Shown: piece after piece, positions 1 to 5,959 of the stretch
Layout: each line of letters opens with the position of its first letter
Position numbering within the stretch: the stretch's first letter is position 1
NCBI GenBank assembly: GCA_002441525.1
Contig: DJWH01000100.1
Location: forward strand, 1 to 6,610
Reading direction: 5' to 3'
Length of the DNA: 6,610 bases
Source: Acholeplasmataceae bacterium UBA6235
GTDB taxonomy: Bacteria; Bacillota_I; Bacilli_A; Acholeplasmatales; UBA5453
Translations under genes and position numbers: made by a program
The notes under the pieces: generated by a model
Databases searched by the model: none
Told to the model about the DNA's origin: nothing
Seen by the model: the letters and a program-made list of their open reading frames with translations, nothing else

Positions 1-2
1 TT

Positions 3-425
3 TCATTAACCGAACTCAAAACAGACAATCCCTTGGATACAAGAGATAACAGTGAATTAAAAAGTTTCATCTATGACCCAACAGAAAATCCTGAACGTGG
101 GTATGGAAAGAACTATGGTGGTGTGGATTACTTGAAAAAATCGAAGTTTGTATATATCGAACTTCCGAGTTCACCACAACCCGTCATCGAACGATTATCA
201 AATTTTACACCAGATAACCCATACATTCCACTAGATGAAAATTCAAAAGTAGCCACACTCATCGCTACGGATCAAGTAAATGAAGAGGATAAAACCTATT
301 ACATGGGTAAATTCAGATTGAATATCTGGATTGAGGGTTGGGACGCAGATTCGTTTGACGCGATTTACGAAGATACATTATTATTTAGTTTCGAGTTTCA
401 ATCGGCTGAAAGTATTGTAATTTAG
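3..425 (+). CDS. C-terminal part of a SipW-substrate-like surface protein (5' truncated)
   Basis: The reading frame is open back to the first bases of the window, so the true start lies upstream. The in-frame TTG at 33 has no Shine-Dalgarno site and is unlikely to be a start. The visible 140 residues end at a TAG stop and contain no cysteine. Near the C-terminus (bases 327-365) is WIEGWDADSFDAI, matching WIEGFDADAFDAI at the same place in the next gene. The flanks also match: a Val-Ala-rich strand and a Tyr-Tyr-x-Gly stretch before it, and a Thr-Leu-rich strand after it. The two are therefore paralogues or share a C-terminal beta domain. By association with a secreted neighbour that has a SipW-type signal peptide, this is probably an exported surface protein too; its signal peptide is outside the window. 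No terminator separates it from the next gene. Exact function is unknown. Confidence 0.75.
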   Translation, partial: SLTELKTDNPLDTRDNSELKSFIYDPTENPERGYGKNYGGVDYLKKSKFVYIELPSSPQPVIERLSNFTPDNPYIPLDENSKVATLIATDQVNEEDKTYYMGKFRLNIWIEGWDADSFDAIYEDTLLFSFEFQSAESIVI

Positions 426-448
426 TCATAAATCAGTTACAATCGTAA

Positions 449-502
449 TTGATATGAAATAAAAAAGACATAAAAAACAAAGGAAAAAGGGGAAAAAACA
501 AA
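449..502 (+). promoter_or_regulatory. A/G-rich leader with Shine-Dalgarno site before the surface-protein gene; possible weak promoter
   Basis: The 77-base gap between the two surface-protein genes has no convincing hairpin terminator. The part nearest the start codon is nearly all A and G and should be unstructured. AGGGGA at 488-493 lies 9 bases before the ATG at 503 and is the likely ribosome binding site. TTGATA at 449-454 with TAAAAA at 471-476 (16-base spacing) could be a promoter giving this gene its own transcript, but the -10 match is poor. Read-through from the upstream gene is equally possible. Confidence 0.35.
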
Positions 503-586
503 ATGAGAAAATTAACTCAAAAATTAGTTTTATCAGTAGTAACGATGGCTTTAGTCGTAATCGCACTAGGTACATCGACATTCGCA
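503..586 (+). other. SipW-type signal peptide region
   Basis: These are codons 1-28 of the surface protein. Basic residues 2-7 are followed by a hydrophobic helix and then Thr-Phe-Ala at 26-28, with Trp-Phe-Thr after it. By analogy with TasA processing, cleavage is placed between A28 and W29. The exact bond is inferred. Confidence 0.65.
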
Positions 587-1450
587 TGGTTCACATTGAC
601 AAACAAAGCTTCTGTTGGTGCATTCACTGCTCAAGTAACAGCCGGTGAAGGTATTGAAATCACACTAGGTGATTGGGATGATCAAGCATTAGAATACACA
701 GCTCCGGTAGCATCCACTGTTTGGTATACAGTATTACCTTCAGCAGTTATTCAAGATTATGTTACAAATATGTATGATTCGTTCAGATTTGATAACTTAA
801 CATCAGCTGATGGGTCAACAATTAAAAATGAAGCATTTAATACTGTTACATACTCAAGATCTGCAAAATATATTGAATTCGTACTTTATTTTAGATCAAC
901 AGCTGAAAAGACAATTACTTGGAATTCAGCATCCCTATCTGGATTAGCACAACCATGGGTTGTTAACGTTCCATCATTCTTAGCATCTGACAACTTAACT
1001 ACTTGGGCAATTAACACTACTCAACAAGTATCTGCTTGGACTGCTGCAAGAGTATCTATTGCAGGTTCATCAACTTATACATATCAAGCACCTGCTGGCA
1101 CAGTAGGTGGTGTATACAACTCAAACGCAGGCGTAGAATCTTATGATTTAGCTGATGTTTCTGGCGCATTTACTGTGGGTGCAGGTACTGGTGCTCCTTA
1201 TGGTGCAGCTGCATATGGTATTGAAGCAGGGAAAACCACAACATATGGTGCTGTGTTACCTACAATTCATTCAACTTCTAATGTTAACTCAACTCCTGTA
1301 GCCATTTTAACATTAGCTGGTCCTACAAGTGGATACTACACTGGTAATGTTACAGTTAGAGTATGGATTGAAGGTTTTGATGCTGATGCATTTGACGCCA
1401 TCTTCAACTCAACACTATCTGTTCAACTTGGATTTGCTGTACAAGAATAA
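503..1450 (+). CDS. Secreted surface protein with SipW-type signal peptide (TasA/camelysin-like)
   Basis: A complete 315-residue protein starting at ATG 503, supported by AGGGGA 9 bases upstream. The N-terminus has a basic patch (R2, K3, K7), a hydrophobic core (about 8-24), then TFAWF at 26-30. This is the pattern of SipW-dependent signal peptides such as that of the Bacillus biofilm fibre protein TasA, which is cut after Thr-Trp-Ala. The equivalent site here is after A28. The mature part has no cysteine, few charges, much Ser, Thr, Ala, Gly and Tyr, and a Gly/Ala/Tyr-rich stretch at about 197-245, as expected of an all-beta surface protein. Near the C-terminus is WIEGFDADAFDAI, shared with the upstream gene. 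There is no sortase motif, C-terminal membrane anchor or lipobox. The gene ends at a strong terminator and is followed by two SipW-like peptidases, its probable processing enzymes. A fibre or surface-layer role is inferred from the family; no specific name is justified. Confidence 0.8.
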   Translation: MRKLTQKLVLSVVTMALVVIALGTSTFAWFTLTNKASVGAFTAQVTAGEGIEITLGDWDDQALEYTAPVASTVWYTVLPSAVIQDYVTNMYDSFRFDNLTSADGSTIKNEAFNTVTYSRSAKYIEFVLYFRSTAEKTITWNSASLSGLAQPWVVNVPSFLASDNLTTWAINTTQQVSAWTAARVSIAGSSTYTYQAPAGTVGGVYNSNAGVESYDLADVSGAFTVGAGTGAPYGAAAYGIEAGKTTTYGAVLPTIHSTSNVNSTPVAILTLAGPTSGYYTGNVTVRVWIEGFDADAFDAIFNSTLSVQLGFAVQE

Positions 1451-1466
1451 TTAGTGAATCTATTTT

Positions 1467-1502
1467 AAAAGGTTTGCATGGCGACATGCAAACCTTATCT
1501 TT
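1467..1502 (+). terminator. Intrinsic terminator after the surface-protein gene
   Basis: GGTTTGCATG at 1471-1480 and CATGCAAACC at 1485-1494 form a perfect 10-bp stem closed by a GCGA loop, a GNRA tetraloop. Two further A-T pairs extend it (1469-1470 with 1495-1496). A T-rich tail, TTATCTTT, follows. The stem begins 20 bases after the TAA stop. The A-rich 5' side could let it work weakly on the opposite strand as well. Confidence 0.9.
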
Positions 1503-1529
1503 AATATGATGTATTTTAAGATAATCTCA

Positions 1530-1565
1530 TTGATACTAGATTTTAGACAAATAATATAATATAAT
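1530..1565 (+). promoter_or_regulatory. Candidate sigma-A-type promoter for the peptidase/ATPase operon
   Basis: A -35-like TTGATA lies at 1530-1535. Overlapping -10 candidates follow: TAATAT at 1552-1557 (16-base spacing), TATAAT at 1555-1560 (19-base spacing) and a second TATAAT at 1560-1565. The site lies after the terminator at 1467-1502 and before the first gene of the next run, where a promoter is required. The exact -10 and start point cannot be chosen by eye in such AT-rich sequence. Confidence 0.55.
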
Positions 1566-1587
1566 TGTATTAGTGAAAACGTTGTTT

Positions 1588-1597
1588 AAAAGGAGAT
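1588..1597 (+). promoter_or_regulatory. Ribosome binding site that fixes the GTG start at 1605
   Basis: AAAAGGAGAT is a near-perfect Shine-Dalgarno sequence. Its AGGAG core ends at 1595, directly abutting an in-frame ATG at 1596, so that ATG cannot be the start. The GTG at 1605 lies 9 bases downstream at the right spacing. Confidence 0.8.
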
Positions 1598-1604
1598 GTG
1601 TCTA

Positions 1605-2315
1605 GTGAGTCAATCTAAAGTTAATATTATAAAAGCGTTAAAAATCGGTGGTAACACATTGTTTTACACAATAATTGTTTTATTGTTGTTATTTTCAATT
1701 TCAAATCTCAGTGTAAGATCTAATAAAGATATCGCAAATGTCTTTGGTCGTGGTTTCTTACCCGTCATTTCAGACTCCATGGAAGGTAATAAATCTGACT
1801 CATTTGATAAAGGATCACTTGTCTTTGTAAAACTTCTCAATGATAGCGATAAAGAAAACCTAGAAATTGGCGACATTGTCACATTCTATGATTTGAATTT
1901 AACGGCATTAAATACCCACAGAGTTGTTTATGTAACACCAAGTTACATTGTTACTCAAGGGGATAAAGCCGCAGCATCTGCACCTTATGTCATTGGTGGA
2001 GACAACACGGGCGTTCAATATGAAATCGTCACATATGATAACATTAAAGCAATCCGCACTGGAGATATCGGTGGCGTTGGTAGCGCAGTATCTTATTTAC
2101 AAACCCCAACCGGTTTCGCAATCTTCGTTATTGCTCCAGTTGTATTATTACTAGCATATCAAGGATATGTCTTAACTAAGACATTACTTGCTGTTAACAA
2201 AGAAAAAATGGAAGCTAAGCATGCAGTTGATAAAGAACAACTACTTGAAGCTGAAAAAGAAAGAATTCGTAAAGAATTATTAGAAGAACTTAAGAAGGAA
2301 GAATCCAACAAATAG
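1605..2315 (+). CDS. SipW-like (ER/archaeal-type) signal peptidase I with charged helical C-terminal tail
   Basis: A 236-residue membrane peptidase starting at GTG 1605. Transmembrane helix 1 spans about 15-35. The catalytic serine is S58 in ISDSM. H105 in NTHRVV stands where bacterial P-type enzymes have lysine, marking the Ser-His-Asp ER/archaeal/SipW class. D120 in TQGDKA is the likely acidic residue, with D133 as a second candidate. Helix 2 is at about 170-190. The active site should face outward and remove signal peptides from SipW-type substrates such as the protein at 503-1450. It departs from consensus: SDSM instead of SGSM, and GDKA instead of GDNN. The last 40 or so residues form a highly charged predicted cytoplasmic helix, unusual for the family and matched in the second peptidase at 5960. 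It is the first gene of a four-gene run and is followed 28 bases later by an AAA+ ATPase. The class is clear; its substrates are inferred. sipW is the family name and I do not assign it as a gene symbol. Confidence 0.85.
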   Translation: MSQSKVNIIKALKIGGNTLFYTIIVLLLLFSISNLSVRSNKDIANVFGRGFLPVISDSMEGNKSDSFDKGSLVFVKLLNDSDKENLEIGDIVTFYDLNLTALNTHRVVYVTPSYIVTQGDKAAASAPYVIGGDNTGVQYEIVTYDNIKAIRTGDIGGVGSAVSYLQTPTGFAIFVIAPVVLLLAYQGYVLTKTLLAVNKEKMEAKHAVDKEQLLEAEKERIRKELLEELKKEESNK

Positions 2316-2343
2316 TTTTTCTTCGATTTAGAGAGGTAAGACG

Positions 2344-3882
2344 ATGGTTAACTTTGCTCGTTTTTACATCCAGTTCATTAGAGATTTCTTCGGTAATATC
2401 GGCAAATTTTTCAATGCAATCATTGGTGCATTTGCCGATTTATTTTTTAATGACGTGGGACAATATTTTGAAGATTTAGTTCAAGCCAGTACATTATTCG
2501 GCTTCCTAGATTGGCTAATTGCCATCTTGATCTTGGGGATCAATATGGTTTTTATTGTTTTCTTCATTTTGAAAATATATCAAATGTTACGTGTCTATAT
2601 TCGCTTTATTAAAACCGAAATGGATAAGGATGAATTATTAGAGGAAGTCGCTTTACTAACCCAAAAAACAGTTGAACTTGCGGATGAAAAGAACAAGATT
2701 CTGATGCTTAAATTGGGTGGTGCCTCTGCATCCTCCTCATTACCAGGTAAGGAAAACGAAAAACAAGATAAGAACACACCTCAAGCCATCGGTCCTACTA
2801 GATTTGCTAAACTTACTCAAGTGGATGAGGCGTATAGAAATGTCATTACCTCTATCCAAATGACACCTGAAGATACCGTTGGTTTACCAGAATTAATCAA
2901 CCGTTTCATCAACTTCTCAGCATCTAGATTAAACTTATACTACAATGAAAAAATCATCCGTACCTTTTTTGCAGGTATGGCTTCCTCCAAGATTTTAATT
3001 CTTGAAGGTATCTCCGGTACCGGTAAAACCAGTTTACCTTACGCGATGGGGAAATTCTTCGGACACGATTCCGCGATTATTTCCGTTCAACCATCTTGGC
3101 GTGATAGAGCCGAAATGATCGGTTACTTAAACGAATTTACCAAGAAGTTCAATGAAACTGACTTCTTAAAAGAACTCTACGAAACGACTTACCGTGAAGA
3201 TTTAAACTTTATCGTCCTAGACGAATTAAACTTAGCGCGTATTGAGTACTATTTCGCAGAATTCCTATCCATCATGGAAATGCCGAATGAAGCAGAATGG
3301 AAGATTGACGTTGTATCAGACCGTCAACCTACCGACCCTAAGCACTTCATGGATGGTAAGATTTTAGTCCCTCAAAATGTATGGTTCGTTGGTACAGCGA
3401 ATAAAGATGACTCCACATTCACCATTACCGACAAAGTTTATGACCGTGCATCCTCTATTATTATGAATACAAAAGCTGAATTTGTTGACGCCCCATATAC
3501 TGAAGGTGTCACCATGAGCTATGAATATTTAAAGACCTTGTTTGACGCTGCTTGGAAAGCACATCCGATTTCGCCAAAAGCACTCGATAACTTAGGTAAA
3601 CTCGATGATTTTATCGCCCAAAAGTTTAAAATCACATTTGGTAACCGTATTATGAAACAAATTAAACTATTCACACCAATTTACGTTGGCTGTGGTGGTT
3701 CTGAATATGAAGCACTCGATTATATGGTTGCGAGAAAGATCTTAAGAAAGTTTGAAGTCTTGAACTTACCATTCTTACAAGATGAACTGAGCGAACTGAT
3801 CGTATTGCTCGATAAATTATTTGGTAAGAACGTATTTAAAGAATGTATTTCATTCCTAACAGATCTTAAGAAGATGAACTAG
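2344..3882 (+). CDS. Membrane-anchored McrB-like AAA+ ATPase
   Basis: A 512-residue protein starting at ATG 2344, with an AGAGG site 7 bases upstream. Residues 1-50 are aromatic-rich and amphipathic. A clear transmembrane helix lies at about 55-80, then a charged helix likely to be coiled coil (84-122) and a polar linker (126-150). The AAA+ module fills the rest: Walker A GISGTGKT (222-229), Walker B FIVLDE (289-294, D293/E294) followed by LNLAR, sensor-1 asparagine in GTAN (N353), and a candidate arginine finger R368 in YDRAS. The Walker B and sensor regions look most like McrB and related dynein-like AAA proteins. McrB's MNxxDR signature is only partly kept (ANKDDS), so GTP preference should not be assumed. 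No DNA-binding domain is visible; the membrane anchor takes its place. The next gene, 12 bases on, encodes a DUF2357 protein, the usual partner of McrB-like ATPases. A membrane-located motor or remodelling role is inferred. Confidence 0.8.
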   Translation: MVNFARFYIQFIRDFFGNIGKFFNAIIGAFADLFFNDVGQYFEDLVQASTLFGFLDWLIAILILGINMVFIVFFILKIYQMLRVYIRFIKTEMDKDELLEEVALLTQKTVELADEKNKILMLKLGGASASSSLPGKENEKQDKNTPQAIGPTRFAKLTQVDEAYRNVITSIQMTPEDTVGLPELINRFINFSASRLNLYYNEKIIRTFFAGMASSKILILEGISGTGKTSLPYAMGKFFGHDSAIISVQPSWRDRAEMIGYLNEFTKKFNETDFLKELYETTYREDLNFIVLDELNLARIEYYFAEFLSIMEMPNEAEWKIDVVSDRQPTDPKHFMDGKILVPQNVWFVGTANKDDSTFTITDKVYDRASSIIMNTKAEFVDAPYTEGVTMSYEYLKTLFDAAWKAHPISPKALDNLGKLDDFIAQKFKITFGNRIMKQIKLFTPIYVGCGGSEYEALDYMVARKILRKFEVLNLPFLQDELSELIVLLDKLFGKNVFKECISFLTDLKKMN

Positions 3883-3894
3883 GTGAGTTTTTAA

Positions 3895-5940
3895 ATGAAA
3901 AAAAGACAAACCGACAAATTAAGTCAGTTCTATTATTCATACGATCAAACTTTTAAAGATTTGGAAAAGTCCCATACTTTTCCAAAGACTTTTTATAGTG
4001 CTTTAATGTCAGGTAAAAACACGTTATATCAAAAGGCAATGTCAGAAACCAAAACCTTTGATGAAACGTGGATTAAGACCATTGAATCCTATTTTCCAAG
4101 CATTGAAAAGATTATTCTTAACCCTAAATCAGGTTTAAAATACTTAGAAGAAATCGTTCCGATTGAAAAAGCCAAAAAGATTCGTAGCAATTCCATTCGT
4201 CATTTAGCTTCTCACACCCACTTCATCCGTGAAATTCGTGATGAAGTCGTGATGCCAAAGAAGATCATGACGACTGAAACCGATATCGACTATGGTACTT
4301 ATGAAAACCGATTTGTGATGACCCTCATAGAACGGCTTTTTAACTTCGTCAGAAGCCGTCATGAACTCATTAAAGATAATATTATCTCCTATCAAAAGAA
4401 ACATTTTAACTACACATCGACATTCCATATATCTGACTTAGAAGTCGATATGAACCTCGATGTCGTCTTTAAAGAAGACTTAGAAGATAAATCCATCAAT
4501 ATATACAACAAAGGGATTCTCGAACGTGTAGAATACCTTTCAAAGCGTGTCACATCCATTCGTAACTCCCCATTCATGACTTTGATGGCTGGTGAAAAGA
4601 AAGTTATGCCACCCATCATGCAAACCAACGTCATTTTAAAGAACGTGGATTTTAGAAACTGTTATGTCTTGTGGCTATTCTTAGACCGCTATAATACTTT
4701 GGCGTATGACGTCACTGTTAAAGAAAAAGACATGACATTTGACCGTTCTTATCAGGATGCAGTCGAAAGATTGGCACTCAACACATTTACCATGGTCGCT
4801 TTTAACCAAGGCGTTAGAAAGCCATCTTATGATGAAATAGTTGAAAAAGAAATCATCAAAAAAGCATTTAAGATTGCGAATATCCATGTGAATGATATCG
4901 TTGATACTCCTGAACCGATTGTGGTTGAAGATGAACGTATCAATCAATACTTCTTACAAGAAAACATTAAAATATTTAAAAAACGTGTAGAAGAAGAAGT
5001 CGAACGCAGTTCAACCTATGAAGTTGGTTTGAAGCGTGCTTTGCGTGATACGATATCCATTTCGAATGCGATTTTTAAACATCATTTTGAGTTGGAAGAA
5101 AATGATGACTATTTCTCACGCATGGTCAAAGACGATGACGTTGAGAAAAACTTAGAAGTATCCAAGGAAAAAGCCAAGATTGCGAGAATCATTCGAGAAA
5201 CCAAAGAAGTCGATTATAACAACGCCATTCGTTTAGAACGCAAGTTGATGAAAGACATCGAAGGAGCCAATCAACGCCTCATTCTGATGAATCGAAAGAA
5301 AACCGAAGATGAAGCCGAACGCATTAAGATTGAAGCTGCGTTAAAGGAACAAAAAGACATCGCTGCGAAAGAAGCACAAATGCTTTCTGACAACCTTGAA
5401 CTCGTCAATCAAAACCGTGAAACACTATTGTTAGAGAAAAAACAAGTGGATGAAACCATCGCTTCTGAAACTCAAAAAGCGATTGAAGAAAACAACACAC
5501 TCATCAATAATCTAAAACAAACACTCCAAAACCAATTGGATCAAAAGATTGCGACACTAGACAAACATTTCAATGCGGAACGTGAAGCGATTGAAAAAGA
5601 ACAAGCGAAACAACTTAAAAAGTTGGAACGTGAGGAAAAGAACGCGATTGCAGAGGCACAAAAGAAAGCCAAAGCTGAATATCGTTTGGTCGTATCCAAT
5701 CTACGTAAAAAAGCGAAGATTGAGCACGATCGTTTGATGAAAAAACTCAAACTTCAACGTCAAAAGGAACAAGAAAAGCTGTTGAAAGAATTTGAAAAAC
5801 TCAAATTATCGATGGCTAAGAAACAAGAAAAAGCACTGTTAGACATTCAAAAACAATCTGAAAAAGACATTGAAAAGCTTAAAAAAGAAGGCCTTCCAAA
5901 AGAGTCCAAAACGCCTAAAACCGATAGTGAAGTAGAATAA
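3895..5940 (+). CDS. DUF2357 (McrC N-terminal-like) protein with long C-terminal coiled coil
   Basis: A 681-residue, apparently soluble protein. Its ATG at 3895 is preceded by AGGTGA (3881-3886), which overlaps the stop of the ATPase gene, so translation of the two is probably coupled. Residues 100-160 contain a conserved-looking block with YGTYENRFV at 133-141, resembling the ENRFV signature of DUF2357 proteins, the domain that in McrC contacts and stimulates McrB. Residues 180-350 are mixed alpha/beta. From about 365 to 665 the protein is Lys/Glu/Gln-rich with heptad-like spacing of Leu, Ile and Ala, a long coiled coil. I see no signal peptide or transmembrane helix. I also see no PD-(D/E)xK nuclease motif of the kind found at the McrC C-terminus. 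It probably binds the neighbouring ATPase and uses the coiled coil as a scaffold or lever, perhaps reaching the helical tails of the two peptidases. DUF2357 assignment is by motif only; function is inferred. Confidence 0.7.
   Translation: MKKRQTDKLSQFYYSYDQTFKDLEKSHTFPKTFYSALMSGKNTLYQKAMSETKTFDETWIKTIESYFPSIEKIILNPKSGLKYLEEIVPIEKAKKIRSNSIRHLASHTHFIREIRDEVVMPKKIMTTETDIDYGTYENRFVMTLIERLFNFVRSRHELIKDNIISYQKKHFNYTSTFHISDLEVDMNLDVVFKEDLEDKSINIYNKGILERVEYLSKRVTSIRNSPFMTLMAGEKKVMPPIMQTNVILKNVDFRNCYVLWLFLDRYNTLAYDVTVKEKDMTFDRSYQDAVERLALNTFTMVAFNQGVRKPSYDEIVEKEIIKKAFKIANIHVNDIVDTPEPIVVEDERINQYFLQENIKIFKKRVEEEVERSSTYEVGLKRALRDTISISNAIFKHHFELEENDDYFSRMVKDDDVEKNLEVSKEKAKIARIIRETKEVDYNNAIRLERKLMKDIEGANQRLILMNRKKTEDEAERIKIEAALKEQKDIAAKEAQMLSDNLELVNQNRETLLLEKKQVDETIASETQKAIEENNTLINNLKQTLQNQLDQKIATLDKHFNAEREAIEKEQAKQLKKLEREEKNAIAEAQKKAKAEYRLVVSNLRKKAKIEHDRLMKKLKLQRQKEQEKLLKEFEKLKLSMAKKQEKALLDIQKQSEKDIEKLKKEGLPKESKTPKTDSEVE
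3960..3994 (+). other. Terminator-like hairpin inside the start of the DUF2357 gene
   Basis: TTTGGAAAAGT (3960-3970) and ACTTTTCCAAA (3976-3986) form a perfect 11-bp inverted repeat with loop CCCAT. Three bases later comes TTTTT (3990-3994). The layout matches an intrinsic terminator, but only 3 of 11 pairs are G-C and the site lies within coding sequence, about 65 bases after the start codon. It could be a partial attenuator lowering expression of the two distal genes, or chance. Confidence 0.35.
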
Positions 5941-5945
5941 AAATT

Positions 5946-5953
5946 AAGGAGGG
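5946..5953 (+). promoter_or_regulatory. Strong ribosome binding site for the second signal peptidase
   Basis: AAGGAGGG is an almost ideal Shine-Dalgarno sequence 6 bases before the ATG at 5960. It sits in the 19-base gap after the DUF2357 gene, with no terminator or promoter between them. It fixes the start of a gene that has no stop in the window. Confidence 0.85.
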
Positions 5954-5959
5954 AACTAG

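Noticed and set aside
33..35. TTG as the start of the first gene
   Set aside because: The frame is open upstream to base 3, there is no Shine-Dalgarno site before the TTG, and the protein needs an upstream signal peptide to fit its paralogue.
1596..1598. ATG as the start of the first signal peptidase
   Set aside because: It directly abuts the AGGAG ribosome site, leaving no spacing; GTG at 1605 is correctly placed.
1664..1882. Antisense open frame within the first peptidase gene (and similar ones at 2595-2777, 4204-4428, 4410-4634, 4681-4947, 5541-5750, 6175-6387, 6388-6606)
   Set aside because: These are complements of well-supported genes, have no ribosome sites or domains, and show low-complexity translations typical of shadow frames.
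1948..2154. Same-strand open frame inside the first peptidase gene
   Set aside because: It lies wholly within the catalytic domain coding sequence in another frame, with no recognisable protein features.
2298..2324. Possible terminator at the end of the first peptidase gene (GAAGAA / TTCTTC with T run)
   Set aside because: A 6-bp A-T-rich stem with a 15-base loop and no T tract after it is too weak; the genes on both sides look co-transcribed.
3014..3023. Palindrome CCGGTACCGG
   Set aside because: It encodes part of the Walker A loop (Ser-Gly-Thr-Gly) and is explained by codon use.
4332..4359. Inverted repeat ACGGCTT / AAGCCGT in the DUF2357 gene
   Set aside because: A 7-bp stem with a 14-base loop, no following T tract, inside coding sequence: expected by chance.
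2344..5940. Classical McrBC type IV restriction system
   Set aside because: The ATPase has a membrane anchor and no DNA-binding domain, the partner has no visible nuclease motif, and the neighbours are secretion genes. A derived defence role remains possible but is not supported here.
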